From positions 40,872-104,871 of the forward strand of contig NZ_FWFZ01000013.1 of NCBI RefSeq assembly GCF_900172355.1: a stretch of DNA of 64,000 nt. Reading direction: 5' to 3'. Below are positions 11,761 to 20,697 of the stretch, in pieces. The stretch's first letter is position 1. The number at the start of each line of letters is the position of its first letter. The position numbers and the translations under genes are program-made. Source of the DNA: Roseisalinus antarcticus. GTDB taxonomy: Bacteria; Pseudomonadota; Alphaproteobacteria; Rhodobacterales; Rhodobacteraceae. The notes under the pieces are model-generated. The model worked only from the letters and a program-made list of their open reading frames with translations, did not search any database and was not told the DNA's origin.

Positions 11761-13281
11761 ATGGCAACGCCCAAACCAGTCGTCCTATGCATCCTCGACG
11801 GATGGGGCCTGCGCGACGCCCCCCAGGGCAACGCGCCAGCCCTCGCCGCGACCCCGAACTTCGACCGGATCATGGACTGCTGCCCCCATGCCACGCTGAT
11901 CACGCACGGCCCCGACGTGGGCCTGCCCATGGGCCAGATGGGCAATTCCGAGGTCGGCCACACCAACATCGGCGCGGGGCGCGTGGTGGCGATGGACCTC
12001 GGCCAGATCGACCTCGCCATCGAGGAAGGCACATACGGCACCCAGCCCGCGTTCACCGATTTCGTGGCGACGCTCAAGGAGACCGGCGGCACGGCGCACC
12101 TCATCGGCGTGATCTCCAACGGCGGCGTTCACGGATCGGTCGCGCACCTGGTCAAGACCGCGAACATGCTGGCGGACGAGGGCCTGCCCGTCTGCATCCA
12201 CGCCATCACCGATGGCCGTGACGTCGCCCCCAAATCCGCCCGTGACTTCGTCTCGGCGTTCATCGACGAGCTGCCGGAAGGCGTCCGCATCGGCACGGTG
12301 ATCGGCCGCTACTTCGCCATGGATCGAGACAACCGCTGGGACCGGGTGCAAACCGCCTACGACGCCATGGCGAATGCCGAAGGCGCCCATGCCGACACCC
12401 CGCTCGCGGCGATCGACTCCGCCTACGAGGCGGATGTCACCGACGAATTCATCGAGGCGACGGTGATCGGCGACTATGCCGGCATGGCCAGGGGCGACGG
12501 TGTCTTCTGCCTCAACTTCCGGGCCGACCGGGCGCGCGAGATCCTGCGGGCCCTGGCGGACCCCGAATTCGACGGGTTCGACCGCGGGCCGGCCCCCGAC
12601 CTCGCCGCAAGGCTGGGGATGGTGGATTACTCGACCGACCACAACGCCTGGTACACCTCGGTCTTTCCCAAACAGAAGATCGCCAACACCCTCGGCGCCT
12701 GGGTCGCCGCCCACGGGCTGACCCAGTTCCGCGTCGCCGAGACCGAGAAATATCCCCACGTCACCTTCTTCCTGAACGGCGGCAAGGAGACTCCGGAGGA
12801 GGGCGAGGACCGCAAGATGCCGCTCTCGCCCAAGGTCGCCACCTACGATCTGCAGCCCGAGATGTCCGCCGCCCAGGTCGCCGATGCCCTCGTCGGCGCG
12901 ATCGAGGCCCGCTACGACATGATCGTCGTCAATTTCGCCAATCCCGACATGGTCGGCCACACCGGGTCGATCCCCGCCGCCATCAAGGCCTGCGAGGCGG
13001 TGGACACGGCCCTCGGCCGGGCGCTCGATGCGCTGGAGGCCGTGAGCGGCGCGATCATCGTCACCGCCGATCACGGCAATTGCGAAACCATGATCGACCC
13101 GGACTCCGGCGGGCCCCACACCGCCCACACCACCAACCCAGTGCCGGTCATCGTCGTGGGTGCCCCGGACGGGGCGCGGGTCCATGACGGGCGGCTCGCC
13201 GATCTTGCGCCGACGGTGCTCGACCTCATGGGGCTCGAGCTGCCGCCCGAGATGACCGGACGGAGCCTGATCGACAGATGA
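11761..13281 (+). CDS. gpmI: 2,3-bisphosphoglycerate-independent phosphoglycerate mutase
   Basis: 506 residues. It interconverts 3- and 2-phosphoglycerate using a metal pair and a phosphoserine intermediate. The N-terminus VVLCILDGWGLRDAPQGNAP carries the first metal ligand, and MGQMGNSEVGHTNIGAG carries the catalytic Ser. Later family blocks are GGVHGSVAHLV, ITDGRDVAPKSA, TADHGNCETM and HTAHTTNPVPV. The ATG at 11761 has GGAGG before it. The first gene of an overlapping set (gpmI-envC-ctpA) with a 4-bp overlap to the next. Confidence 0.97.
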   Translation: MATPKPVVLCILDGWGLRDAPQGNAPALAATPNFDRIMDCCPHATLITHGPDVGLPMGQMGNSEVGHTNIGAGRVVAMDLGQIDLAIEEGTYGTQPAFTDFVATLKETGGTAHLIGVISNGGVHGSVAHLVKTANMLADEGLPVCIHAITDGRDVAPKSARDFVSAFIDELPEGVRIGTVIGRYFAMDRDNRWDRVQTAYDAMANAEGAHADTPLAAIDSAYEADVTDEFIEATVIGDYAGMARGDGVFCLNFRADRAREILRALADPEFDGFDRGPAPDLAARLGMVDYSTDHNAWYTSVFPKQKIANTLGAWVAAHGLTQFRVAETEKYPHVTFFLNGGKETPEEGEDRKMPLSPKVATYDLQPEMSAAQVADALVGAIEARYDMIVVNFANPDMVGHTGSIPAAIKACEAVDTALGRALDALEAVSGAIIVTADHGNCETMIDPDSGGPHTAHTTNPVPVIVVGAPDGARVHDGRLADLAPTVLDLMGLELPPEMTGRSLIDR

Positions 13282-14417
13282 TCCGGGCGCTCGCGCTTCT
13301 TTTCTGCCTCTCGACGGGCACGACCGCCACGGCCCAGACCGACCCGGCCGCCGCCGCCGAGGCCGCCGCGGCCCGGCTGGAGAATGCCGCGATCATGCTG
13401 TCCGAGGCCACGACCGGCCGCGCCCGCGTCGACGCGCTGACCGAGACCGTCCGCGCCTACGAGGACGGGCTGGTGGCGCTGCGCGACGGGCTGCGCCGCG
13501 CTGCCATCCGAGAGCGGGCGATCCGGCTGGAATTCGAGGCCCGGCGGGACGAAGTCTCGCGCCTCGTGGGCGTGCTCACGACCATGAGCGCCGCGCCCAC
13601 CCCGCTGCTGCTGCTGCACCCAAGCGGCCCGATCGGCACCGCGCGGTCGGGCATGATCCTGTCCGAGATCACCCCCGCGCTTCAGGCCGAGGCCGAAGAG
13701 CTGCGTACCCGGCTCGAAGAGCTGTCGGTCCTGTCGAACCTTCAGCAGGACGCCGCCGCGACGCTCGAGGCCGGGATGCGCGGCGTGCAGGACAGCCGGA
13801 CCGCCCTGTCCCAGGCGATCTCGGAACGCACCGACCTGCCCCGGCGCTTCGTCGAGGACCGCGTCGGGATGGCCACCCTGGTGGCCGCCACCGACACGCT
13901 TGCCGGTTTCGCCGACGGCCTGTCGGTGTCGATCGCCGCAGAGGGCGACGCCCCCGCGCCCGACGCCCGTGCCCGGCGCGGCAGCCTTCCGGCGCCGGTG
14001 CAGGGCACGCTGATCCGCCGCTACGGCGAGGCCGACGCGGCCGGAACCGTGCGCCCGGGCTGGATCCTCGCGACCCGCCCCCGCGCACTGGTGACCGCCC
14101 CCGCCGCCGCCACGATCCGCTATGCCGGCCCGCTGCTCGACCTCGGCAACGTCTCGATCATAGAGCCCGCGCCCGACGTGCTGATCGTTCTGGCCGGCCT
14201 CGGCGAGGTCTATGGCAACCCCGGCGAGGTCGTGCCCGAGGGCGCGCCGCTTGGCCTGATGCCCGGCGAAACACCCAACGCTCAAGCGATTTTGACCGAA
14301 GCGGCGCAGGGGATGGATGCGCCCCGCTCCGAGACCCTTTATGTCGAGGTCAGAGACGGGCAGGATACAGCCGATCCGGGCGACTGGTTCGCACCTCTTT
14401 CAGGGAGAACAGAATGA
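13278..14417 (+). CDS. envC: Murein hydrolase activator EnvC-like, degenerate LytM/M23 domain
   Basis: 379 residues. A signal peptide (MIRALALLFCLSTGTTATAQ) is followed by a long Ala/Glu/Arg-rich coiled coil (about residues 22-190) and a C-terminal LytM-like domain (PVQGTLIRRYGEADAAGTVR ... VIEPAPDVLIVLAGLGEVY). The His and Asp zinc ligands of active M23 peptidases are missing. This is expected for EnvC, which binds and activates peptidoglycan amidases rather than cutting cell wall itself. It acts in the periplasm during daughter-cell separation. Overlaps gpmI and ctpA by 4 bp each, suggesting coupled translation. Confidence 0.85.
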   Translation: MIRALALLFCLSTGTTATAQTDPAAAAEAAAARLENAAIMLSEATTGRARVDALTETVRAYEDGLVALRDGLRRAAIRERAIRLEFEARRDEVSRLVGVLTTMSAAPTPLLLLHPSGPIGTARSGMILSEITPALQAEAEELRTRLEELSVLSNLQQDAAATLEAGMRGVQDSRTALSQAISERTDLPRRFVEDRVGMATLVAATDTLAGFADGLSVSIAAEGDAPAPDARARRGSLPAPVQGTLIRRYGEADAAGTVRPGWILATRPRALVTAPAAATIRYAGPLLDLGNVSIIEPAPDVLIVLAGLGEVYGNPGEVVPEGAPLGLMPGETPNAQAILTEAAQGMDAPRSETLYVEVRDGQDTADPGDWFAPLSGRTE

Positions 14418-15754
14418 AGAAATTCGCCATGGCGGCCGCAGCCGGAATCATCGGCGGCGGGTTGGTCACGACACAATTCGTCGGGCCCCTGCTCGCGCAG
14501 GAAGACATGCAATCGGCGAGCGTCTACGAGCAGCTCGACCTGTTTGGCGACATATTCGAGCGGATCCGCGCCCAATACGTCGAGGAGGTCGATGAATCGG
14601 ACCTCATCGAGGCGGCGATCGACGGGATGCTCACCTCGCTCGACCCCCATTCCAGCTATCTCTCGCCCGAGGACGCCGCCGACATGCGGGTGCAGACCCG
14701 CGGCCAGTTCGGCGGGCTGGGCATCGAGGTCACGCAGGAGGAGGGCTTCGTCAAGGTCGTCTCGCCGATGGACGGCACCCCCGCCGACGCCGCCGGCATC
14801 ATGGCCGGCGATTTCATCACCGCCGTCGACGGCGAATCGCTGCTGGGCCTGACGCTGGACGAGGCGGTCGAGCTGATGCGCGGCCCCGTCGGCTCCGAGA
14901 TCACGGTCACCGTGGTGCGCGAGGAAACGGTCGAACCCTTCGACGTCTCGATCGTCCGCGACACCATCCGCCTGACCGCCGTGCGCACCCGCACCGAGGG
15001 CGACTCGGTCGTCCTGCGCGTCACCACGTTCAACGACCAGACCTACGGCAACCTCTCCGAGGGGCTGGCCGAACAGGTGGAGGCCGCCGGCGGGATGGAA
15101 AACGTCAACGGCTTCGTCCTCGACCTGCGCAACAACCCGGGCGGTCTGCTGGACCAGGCGATCCGGGTGTCGGACGCCTTCCTCGAAGAGGGCGAGATCG
15201 TCTCGACCCGGGGCCGCGAGGCCGCCGACAGCGACCGCTACCAGGCGCGGCCGGGCGATCTGGCCGAGGGCAAGCCCATCGTGGTGCTGATCAACGGCGG
15301 CTCCGCCTCGGCGTCCGAGATCGTGGCCGGCGCCCTTCAGGATCACCGCCGCGCCATCGTTGTCGGCACCCAGAGCTTCGGCAAGGGGTCGGTCCAGACG
15401 GTCATGCCCCTGCGCGGGGATGCGGCGATGCGGCTGACCACGGCGCGCTATTACACGCCGTCGGGCCGGTCGATCCAGGCGCTGGGCATCTCGCCCGACA
15501 TCATCGTGCAACAGCCCCGCGTCGACCCCACCGCGACCGAGGCCGAGGAAGAGGAAACGCCGCAGTTCCGATCCGAAGCCGACCTGCGCGGAGCGCTCGA
15601 CAACGACAGCCTGTCGCCCGAAGAGCTGGAGCAGCTTGAATCCGACCGCGCCCGCGCCGAGGCCGCCGCAGCCCTGCGCGAAGAGGATTATCAATTGGCC
15701 TATGCCATCGACATCCTCAAGGGCCTGTCCGCGCTGGGCCCCGCCCGGCAATAG
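14414..15754 (+). CDS. ctpA: C-terminal processing serine peptidase, S41 family
   Basis: 446 residues. A signal peptide (MKKFAMAAAAGIIGGGLVTT) precedes a PDZ domain (GGLGIEVTQEEGFVKVVSPM, GIMAGDFITAVDGE) and a tail-specific protease core. The catalytic Ser is in NGGSASASEIVAGAL and the Lys in TQSFGKGSVQTVMPL. The family trims or degrades periplasmic proteins and often controls cell-wall hydrolases, which fits its coupling to envC. It overlaps envC by 4 bp. Confidence 0.95.
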   Translation: MKKFAMAAAAGIIGGGLVTTQFVGPLLAQEDMQSASVYEQLDLFGDIFERIRAQYVEEVDESDLIEAAIDGMLTSLDPHSSYLSPEDAADMRVQTRGQFGGLGIEVTQEEGFVKVVSPMDGTPADAAGIMAGDFITAVDGESLLGLTLDEAVELMRGPVGSEITVTVVREETVEPFDVSIVRDTIRLTAVRTRTEGDSVVLRVTTFNDQTYGNLSEGLAEQVEAAGGMENVNGFVLDLRNNPGGLLDQAIRVSDAFLEEGEIVSTRGREAADSDRYQARPGDLAEGKPIVVLINGGSASASEIVAGALQDHRRAIVVGTQSFGKGSVQTVMPLRGDAAMRLTTARYYTPSGRSIQALGISPDIIVQQPRVDPTATEAEEEETPQFRSEADLRGALDNDSLSPEELEQLESDRARAEAAAALREEDYQLAYAIDILKGLSALGPARQ

Positions 15755-15794
15755 CGCCCCGTCCCCCGCCCCGAATTGTCGGGGCGGGACCTCT

Positions 15795-15806
15795 CCCCCC
15801 CCCCCC
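15795..15806 (+). repeat. 12-base poly-C tract
   Basis: An uninterrupted run of 12 C lies 40 bp after the ctpA stop and 100 bp before the rppH start. It is not inside a gene. Runs this long slip during replication and sequencing, so its length should be treated as uncertain. Confidence 0.9.
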
Positions 15807-15905
15807 ACTCCGGGACAATGCCTGGCGGGCGCGGCAGCGGCGGGCCCCCTTTCCATCCGCCGCGTGCCTTGGCATCAGGGGCGGGTGTAGACACGGAGGC
15901 CCGAG

Positions 15906-16388
15906 ATGACCTCAGACACTATCGCCCGCCGTCCCTATCGCCCCTGCGTGGGCGTGGTGCTCGCGAACCCGGCGGGCCAGGTTTTCGTTGGCCAGCGCGC
16001 GGATTGGACGACGCCGGCCTGGCAGATGCCCCAGGGCGGGATCGACCCCGGCGAGGGCCCCCGCGACGCGGGCCTGCGCGAATTGCAGGAGGAAACCGGC
16101 GTCGGCGCCGAGCTTGTCACCGTCGAGGCCGAGACCGCAGACTGGGTCGCCTATGATTTCCCCACCGAAGTCGCCGCGACACGCTGGAACGGCAAGTTTC
16201 GCGGTCAGACCCAGAAATGGCTGCTCGCCCGGTTTCACGGGCAGGACGACCAGATCCGGATCGACACGGAGCATCCTGAATTCTCGGAATGGAAATGGGT
16301 GGCGCCGGACGCCGCGCTCGCCCTGATCGTGCCGTTCAAGCGCGAGGTCTATGCCAGCGTCCTCGCGGAGTTCGCCGGGCGGATCTGA
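15906..16388 (+). CDS. rppH: RNA pyrophosphohydrolase, Nudix family
   Basis: 160 residues, usual for RppH. It removes pyrophosphate from 5'-triphosphate mRNA and so starts decay; the family also cleaves dinucleoside polyphosphates. It opens with PYRPCVGVVLANPAGQVFVG. The Nudix box is complete (WQMPQGGIDPGEGPRDAGLR with ELQEETGV). The C-terminal FSEWKWV and PFKREVYASVL blocks match the family. The gene lies at the end of the gpmI-envC-ctpA run, a conserved alphaproteobacterial order. Confidence 0.93.
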   Translation: MTSDTIARRPYRPCVGVVLANPAGQVFVGQRADWTTPAWQMPQGGIDPGEGPRDAGLRELQEETGVGAELVTVEAETADWVAYDFPTEVAATRWNGKFRGQTQKWLLARFHGQDDQIRIDTEHPEFSEWKWVAPDAALALIVPFKREVYASVLAEFAGRI

Positions 16389-16475
16389 CGTTCGCGGCGC
16401 GCCGTCGCGCTGGCGCAGGGCCACGGTCTCGGCAAAGATCGAAGCCATATCGCATCAAATACCAATAGCGGCGCC

Positions 16476-16871
16476 ATGGCACTGACATCACAGGCGCTTT
16501 CGAGCCTCGCGCACGACGACCCCGCAGCCTGGAATTCCGGCTCGGCCGACGCCGTGGCCTCGTTTTTCGCCGAGGACGGCAGCATCGTCATCAACGCCGG
16601 AGAGCCGTGGCTCGGCCGGTCGCGGGTCGCGGACATGGCCTCGGGGTTCCATGCGGACGTGCCCGACCTCGGCCTGACCTGCGACGATATCCGCATGGCA
16701 GGCGACCACGCCGTCTATGTCTGGACCTTCACCGGACACGACGCGGCCCGCGGCAACCCTCTGAACATCCGCGGCTGGGAGGAGTGCGACCTAAGCGCAG
16801 ACGGCAAGGTGATGGCATCGCGCGGGTGGTTCGATGCGGCGGAATACGCCCGCCAGGCCGCCGGGACCTGA
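16476..16871 (+). CDS. NTF2-like (SnoaL/DUF4440-type) protein
   Basis: 131 residues, no signal peptide. The pattern WNSGSADAVASFFAEDGSIV near the N-terminus and a later VYVWTFTGHDA and DGKVMASRGWFDAAEYARQ are typical of the cone-shaped NTF2-like fold with a small hydrophobic pocket. Members include steroid isomerase-like enzymes, polyketide cyclases and binding proteins, so no reaction can be given. Starts 87 bp after rppH on the same strand. Confidence 0.75.
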   Translation: MALTSQALSSLAHDDPAAWNSGSADAVASFFAEDGSIVINAGEPWLGRSRVADMASGFHADVPDLGLTCDDIRMAGDHAVYVWTFTGHDAARGNPLNIRGWEECDLSADGKVMASRGWFDAAEYARQAAGT

Positions 16872-16905
16872 GACCCCGAGACGCTGGCAACCGCAGGCGG
16901 CGGGG

Positions 16906-18144
16906 TCACCGAAGCCTGTCGAGCAGCGTGGTCGAGGCATATCCGTCGGGCAACAGCCCCTCTGCCACCTGGTAGGCGCGGATCGCGTCCACCGTGTTCG
17001 GCCCGATCTTGCCGTCGACGCCCTGGGTCGAGAAGCCCGCGTCGGTCAGCAGCTGTTGCAGTTCGAACCGTTCGTCCCCGGACAGGCCGCGCAGGTGGCG
17101 CGGCCAGGGCGCCTCCAGCTCCGGGCCGCCGGCGATCCGCGAGGCGAGGTAGCCCACGGCAACCACATAGGCATCGGCCGTGTTGTAATGCTCGATGGCG
17201 GCGAAGTTGTCGAAGATCATGAATGCCGCGCCCTCGTGCCCCGCCGGCAGCAGGATCGAGGCCGACCCGTGGTCCGGCACCGATGTTCCGTCCGTGGCGA
17301 CGATGCCGATCTCGGCCCATTGGCTCGGCATCCGGGTCACGTCCCGATCCGCCAGCAGATAATCGAACTCCTCCGGCAGGCGCACCTCGACGCCCCAGGG
17401 CTGGCCCGGCACCCAGCCGAACCGCGCAAGATAGGCCGCCGTCGAGGCCAGCGCATCGGCCGGATCGTCGCCCCAGATGTTGCGCCGCCCGTCCCCGTCC
17501 CAGTCCACGGCATAGGCGAGATAAGACGTCGGCATGAACTGGGTATGGCCCATTGCCCCGGCCCAGCTGCCCCGCAGGTCGCCGGACCGCGCATCGCCCG
17601 CCTGCAGGATCCGCAGCGCCGCGATCAGCTGGCCCTCGAAGAAGGCGCCGCGCCGGGAATCCGCGGCCAGGGTCGCCAGCGCCGAGAGCGTGTCGGTGCG
17701 GCCCCGGAACGTGCCATAGGCGCTCTCGAGACCCCAGATCGCGGCGACCACGTGCCTGTCCACGCCATAACGGTCCTCGATGCGGTCCAGCAGGGCGCCG
17801 TGCTCGGCCACCGCGGCCCGCCCGTTGGAAACCCGCAGGTCCGAGACGGCGGTGTCGAGATAGGTCCAGATCGGCTTGACGAATTCGGCTTGGTTGCGGT
17901 CCAGCGCGATGATGTCGGACTGGTAGCTGACGCCCGCCAGCGCCCGGTCCAGCGTCGCCTCGGTCAGACCCCGCTCGAGCGCCCTGTCCCGGAACCCGGA
18001 CAGCCAGGTCTGAAACTGCCCCTCTCCGATTTCACCGTCCCGCACGCTTGTCTCCTCCGCCAGGTTGCCCAGGGCCCCCTGTGCATGACCCGCCGCGGGC
18101 AGGGCAAGCCCCATGGCCAGTATCATCGCGATTGTCTGCCGCAT
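16906..18144 (-). CDS. Lytic murein transglycosylase, MltB-like, with peptidoglycan-binding domain
   Basis: 412 residues. A signal peptide (MRQTIAMILAMGLALPAAGHAQ) is followed by an SLT_2 catalytic domain with the likely catalytic Glu in AAIWGLESAYGTFRG and the family block GHTQFMPTSYLAYAVDWDGD. The C-terminus is a PG_binding_1 domain (LLTDAGFSTQGVDGKIGPNT). It cleaves glycan strands to 1,6-anhydromuramyl products in the periplasm. There is no lipobox, so unlike E. coli MltB it is probably soluble. The upstream 144 bp are very rich in CCGGG motifs and may hold the rnr terminator. Confidence 0.92.
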   Translation of the reverse strand: MRQTIAMILAMGLALPAAGHAQGALGNLAEETSVRDGEIGEGQFQTWLSGFRDRALERGLTEATLDRALAGVSYQSDIIALDRNQAEFVKPIWTYLDTAVSDLRVSNGRAAVAEHGALLDRIEDRYGVDRHVVAAIWGLESAYGTFRGRTDTLSALATLAADSRRGAFFEGQLIAALRILQAGDARSGDLRGSWAGAMGHTQFMPTSYLAYAVDWDGDGRRNIWGDDPADALASTAAYLARFGWVPGQPWGVEVRLPEEFDYLLADRDVTRMPSQWAEIGIVATDGTSVPDHGSASILLPAGHEGAAFMIFDNFAAIEHYNTADAYVVAVGYLASRIAGGPELEAPWPRHLRGLSGDERFELQQLLTDAGFSTQGVDGKIGPNTVDAIRAYQVAEGLLPDGYASTTLLDRLR

Positions 18145-18288
18145 GGTGTTCTCCGCCGAGTGCTCTGCGCCTGATCTTTCTGGGCCCGGTCTTCTGGCCC
18201 GGGTTTTCGGGGCCGGGCGTTCCGCGCGGGTGTCCGGGGCCGAGGTTCCGGGCCAGAGCCTAGCCGCTTGCCACGGCCAGGCAAGACC

Positions 18289-20550
18289 CTAGCGCCGGGT
18301 GCGCTTGACCTTGCGCGCGACCTTGGCGGATTTCTTCTTGGCCGCCCCCGCCTTGCGCCGGGGCGGCTTGCCCGGCCGGCCGCCGCCGCGGGTGCTTTTG
18401 GGGATCGGCTCGCCCGCGAGGTCGATCAGCTCGACGATCAGCCCGCCGGTGATCGGCGTCGCCTCGACCAGGCGCACCGTGACGCGCTGGCCCAGGCGGA
18501 TCTCGGTGCCGGTGTCGGCGCCCATCAGGGTCTGGCTGTCGCGGTCGTAGTGAAAGAACTCGTTGCCCAGGGTGCGGATCGGGATCATCCCGTCGGCGCC
18601 CGAGCCGTCGAGCCGGACGAACACGCCGAACTTCGCGATCCCGCTGATCCGCCCGCCCATCTCGGCCCCGATCCGGTCGGCGAGGAAGGCGGCCAGGTAG
18701 CGGTCGGTGGTGTCCCGCTCGGCGGTCATCGAGCGGCGCTCGGTCTCCGAGATGTGCTTGGCCGTCTCCTCAAGGCCCTCGATCTCGTCCGGCGAGAGAC
18801 CGTCCTTGCCCCAGCCGTGCGCGGTGATCAGAGCCCGGTGCACGATCAGGTCGGAATAGCGCCGGATCGGCGAGGTGAAATGGGCGTAATTCTTGAGGGC
18901 GAGCCCGAAATGGCCGAAGTTCTGCGGGCTGTAATAGGCCTGGGTCATCGACCGCAGGGTGGCCATGTTGATCAGCTCGTCCTGGTCGGAGCCCTCGGCC
19001 TGCGCCAGCAGCCGGTTGAGGTGCGAGGTCTTGAGGACCTGCCCCTTGGCCAGCACCAGGCCCGCGGACTCGGCCGTTTCGCGCAGGGCATCCAGGCGGT
19101 CGGGGTCGGGCTCTTCGTGGACGCGGAACAGAAGCGGCGTCTTCTTGGCGATCAGCGCCCGGGCCGCGGCGACATTGGCGAGGATCATGAACTCTTCGAT
19201 CAGCTTGTGCGCGTCGAGCCTGTCCTTGAAATCCACGCTGGCCACCTCGCCCGCGTCGGACAGGACGATCTTGCGCTCGGGCAGGTCCAGGTCGAGCGGC
19301 TGGCGCGCGTTTCGCGCGATCTTGAGCGCCTCATAGGCGGCGTAGAGCGGCTTCAGCACCGGTTCGAGCAGCGGTTCCGTCCTGTCATTGGGCTGGCCGT
19401 CGATCGCGGCCTGCACCTCTTCGTAGTTCAGCGAGGCGGGTGAGCGCATGAGGCCCCGGTGGAAGCTGTGATCCAGCAGCTCTCCGCCTGCATCGACCCG
19501 CATCCGCACGGCGATGCAGGCGCGCGGCACGCCCTCGTGCAGCGAGCAGAGATCGCCCGAAAGCCGGTCGGGCAGCATCGGCACCACGCGGTCGGGGAAA
19601 TAGGTCGAGTTGCCGCGTTTGCGCGCCTCGCGGTCGAGCACCGTGCCCGCCCGGACGTAATGGGCGACATCGGCAATGGCGACCCAGATCACGTGGCCGC
19701 CGTCGTTGTCCGGGACGCTGTCGGGCTCGGCGAAGCAGGCGTCGTCATGGTCGCGTGCGTCGGAGGGGTCGATCGTGATCAGGGGAAGCTCGCGCAGGTC
19801 CTCGCGGCCCTTGAGCCCGGCTGGCTTGAGCCGGTCCGCCTCGGCCACGGCCTCGTCGGGAAAGCGGTCGGGGATGCCGTGCTGGTGGATCGCGATGAGG
19901 CTGACGGCGCGGGGCTGGCTCGGATCGCCGAGCCGGCCGGTGATGCGGGCCCGGGGCAGCCCCATCCGGCCGCGCGGCCCGGCTTGTTCGGCCTCGACCA
20001 GCTCGCCGTCGCGGGCGCCGTGGTCCTCTCCGGCGGCGACGGCCCATTCCTTGTCCGACCCCTTGTCGATCGGGGCGATCCGGCCCCCTTCGGAGCCCTT
20101 GCGGAAGATTCCCAGCACATGCAGCGGGTTCGACCCGATCCGGCGGATCAGCCGGGCGGTATAGGCGTGGTCCTCGCCGGGCGTCTCGGTCAGCCGGGCC
20201 AGGATGCGGTTGCCCGCGCCCAGCGCCGGATCGCTCTCGCGTGGGAGCAGGAGGATGCTCGGCTCGGGCCCGCCGCCATGCCATTCAAGCGGGCGGGCCA
20301 GAAGATCCCCGTCGGCATCGGGGCCGGTCACCTGCAGGATCGACACCGGAGGCAGGCGGTCGGGGTCGCGATAGCTCTTGTGGCGCTTCTGAAGCTGGCC
20401 TTCGGCCTCGAGTTCCCGGAGGACGCGTTTGAGGTCGATCCGGTCGGCGCCCTTCAGGCCGAAAGCCTTGGCGATGTCGCGTTTGGAGGTCTGGGTGGGA
20501 TTGTCGGAGATCCATTGAAGAACCTCGTCGCGAGACGGAATACGGGCCAT
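18289..20550 (-). CDS. rnr: Ribonuclease R
   Basis: 753 residues. A processive 3'-5' exoribonuclease of structured RNA. The N-terminus is a winged-helix RNA-binding domain. The RNB catalytic domain carries the metal-binding Asp residues in ITIDPSDARDHDDACFAEP, then YFPDRVVPMLPDRLSGDLCS and the HFTSPIRRYSDLIVHRAL block. An S1 domain follows (IAKFGVFVRLDGSGADGMIP). The last 30 residues are a Lys/Arg-rich tail typical of RNase R. Stands alone between mltB and dapE. Confidence 0.96.
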   Translation of the reverse strand: MARIPSRDEVLQWISDNPTQTSKRDIAKAFGLKGADRIDLKRVLRELEAEGQLQKRHKSYRDPDRLPPVSILQVTGPDADGDLLARPLEWHGGGPEPSILLLPRESDPALGAGNRILARLTETPGEDHAYTARLIRRIGSNPLHVLGIFRKGSEGGRIAPIDKGSDKEWAVAAGEDHGARDGELVEAEQAGPRGRMGLPRARITGRLGDPSQPRAVSLIAIHQHGIPDRFPDEAVAEADRLKPAGLKGREDLRELPLITIDPSDARDHDDACFAEPDSVPDNDGGHVIWVAIADVAHYVRAGTVLDREARKRGNSTYFPDRVVPMLPDRLSGDLCSLHEGVPRACIAVRMRVDAGGELLDHSFHRGLMRSPASLNYEEVQAAIDGQPNDRTEPLLEPVLKPLYAAYEALKIARNARQPLDLDLPERKIVLSDAGEVASVDFKDRLDAHKLIEEFMILANVAAARALIAKKTPLLFRVHEEPDPDRLDALRETAESAGLVLAKGQVLKTSHLNRLLAQAEGSDQDELINMATLRSMTQAYYSPQNFGHFGLALKNYAHFTSPIRRYSDLIVHRALITAHGWGKDGLSPDEIEGLEETAKHISETERRSMTAERDTTDRYLAAFLADRIGAEMGGRISGIAKFGVFVRLDGSGADGMIPIRTLGNEFFHYDRDSQTLMGADTGTEIRLGQRVTVRLVEATPITGGLIVELIDLAGEPIPKSTRGGGRPGKPPRRKAGAAKKKSAKVARKVKRTRR

Positions 20551-20610
20551 GGGTGAGGGCTAGCATGTCCGGCCGGGCGCGTCATCGGGAAACGGAGGCG
20601 CGGCTGGCCG

Positions 20611-20655
20611 ATGCCGGATGCCTCCGGCGGGGATATTGGGAAGGCAATGAAGGCA
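20611..20655 (+). repeat. Dispersed intergenic repeat, copy B
   Basis: The core GCCTCCGGCGGGGATATT at 20620-20637 is followed by GGCAATGAAGGC at 20643-20654. Over about 38 bp it matches the reverse strand of copy A nearly base for base. It sits between the rnr start and the dapE end. Confidence 0.85.
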
Positions 20656-20697
20656 CGGGGGCGGTTGGCTGGTGGGCCCCGGCGTGATTCGGTGATT

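Noticed and set aside
13960..14417. EnvC-like gene as a broken M23 peptidase
   Set aside because: The zinc ligands are missing, but this is normal for EnvC activators, and the gene is intact and translationally coupled to both neighbours.
18145..18288. GC-rich CCGGG-rich gap as an RNA gene or repeat array
   Set aside because: Only short partial stems can be drawn; it most likely holds rnr's end signals and the mltB promoter. Nothing more specific is supported.
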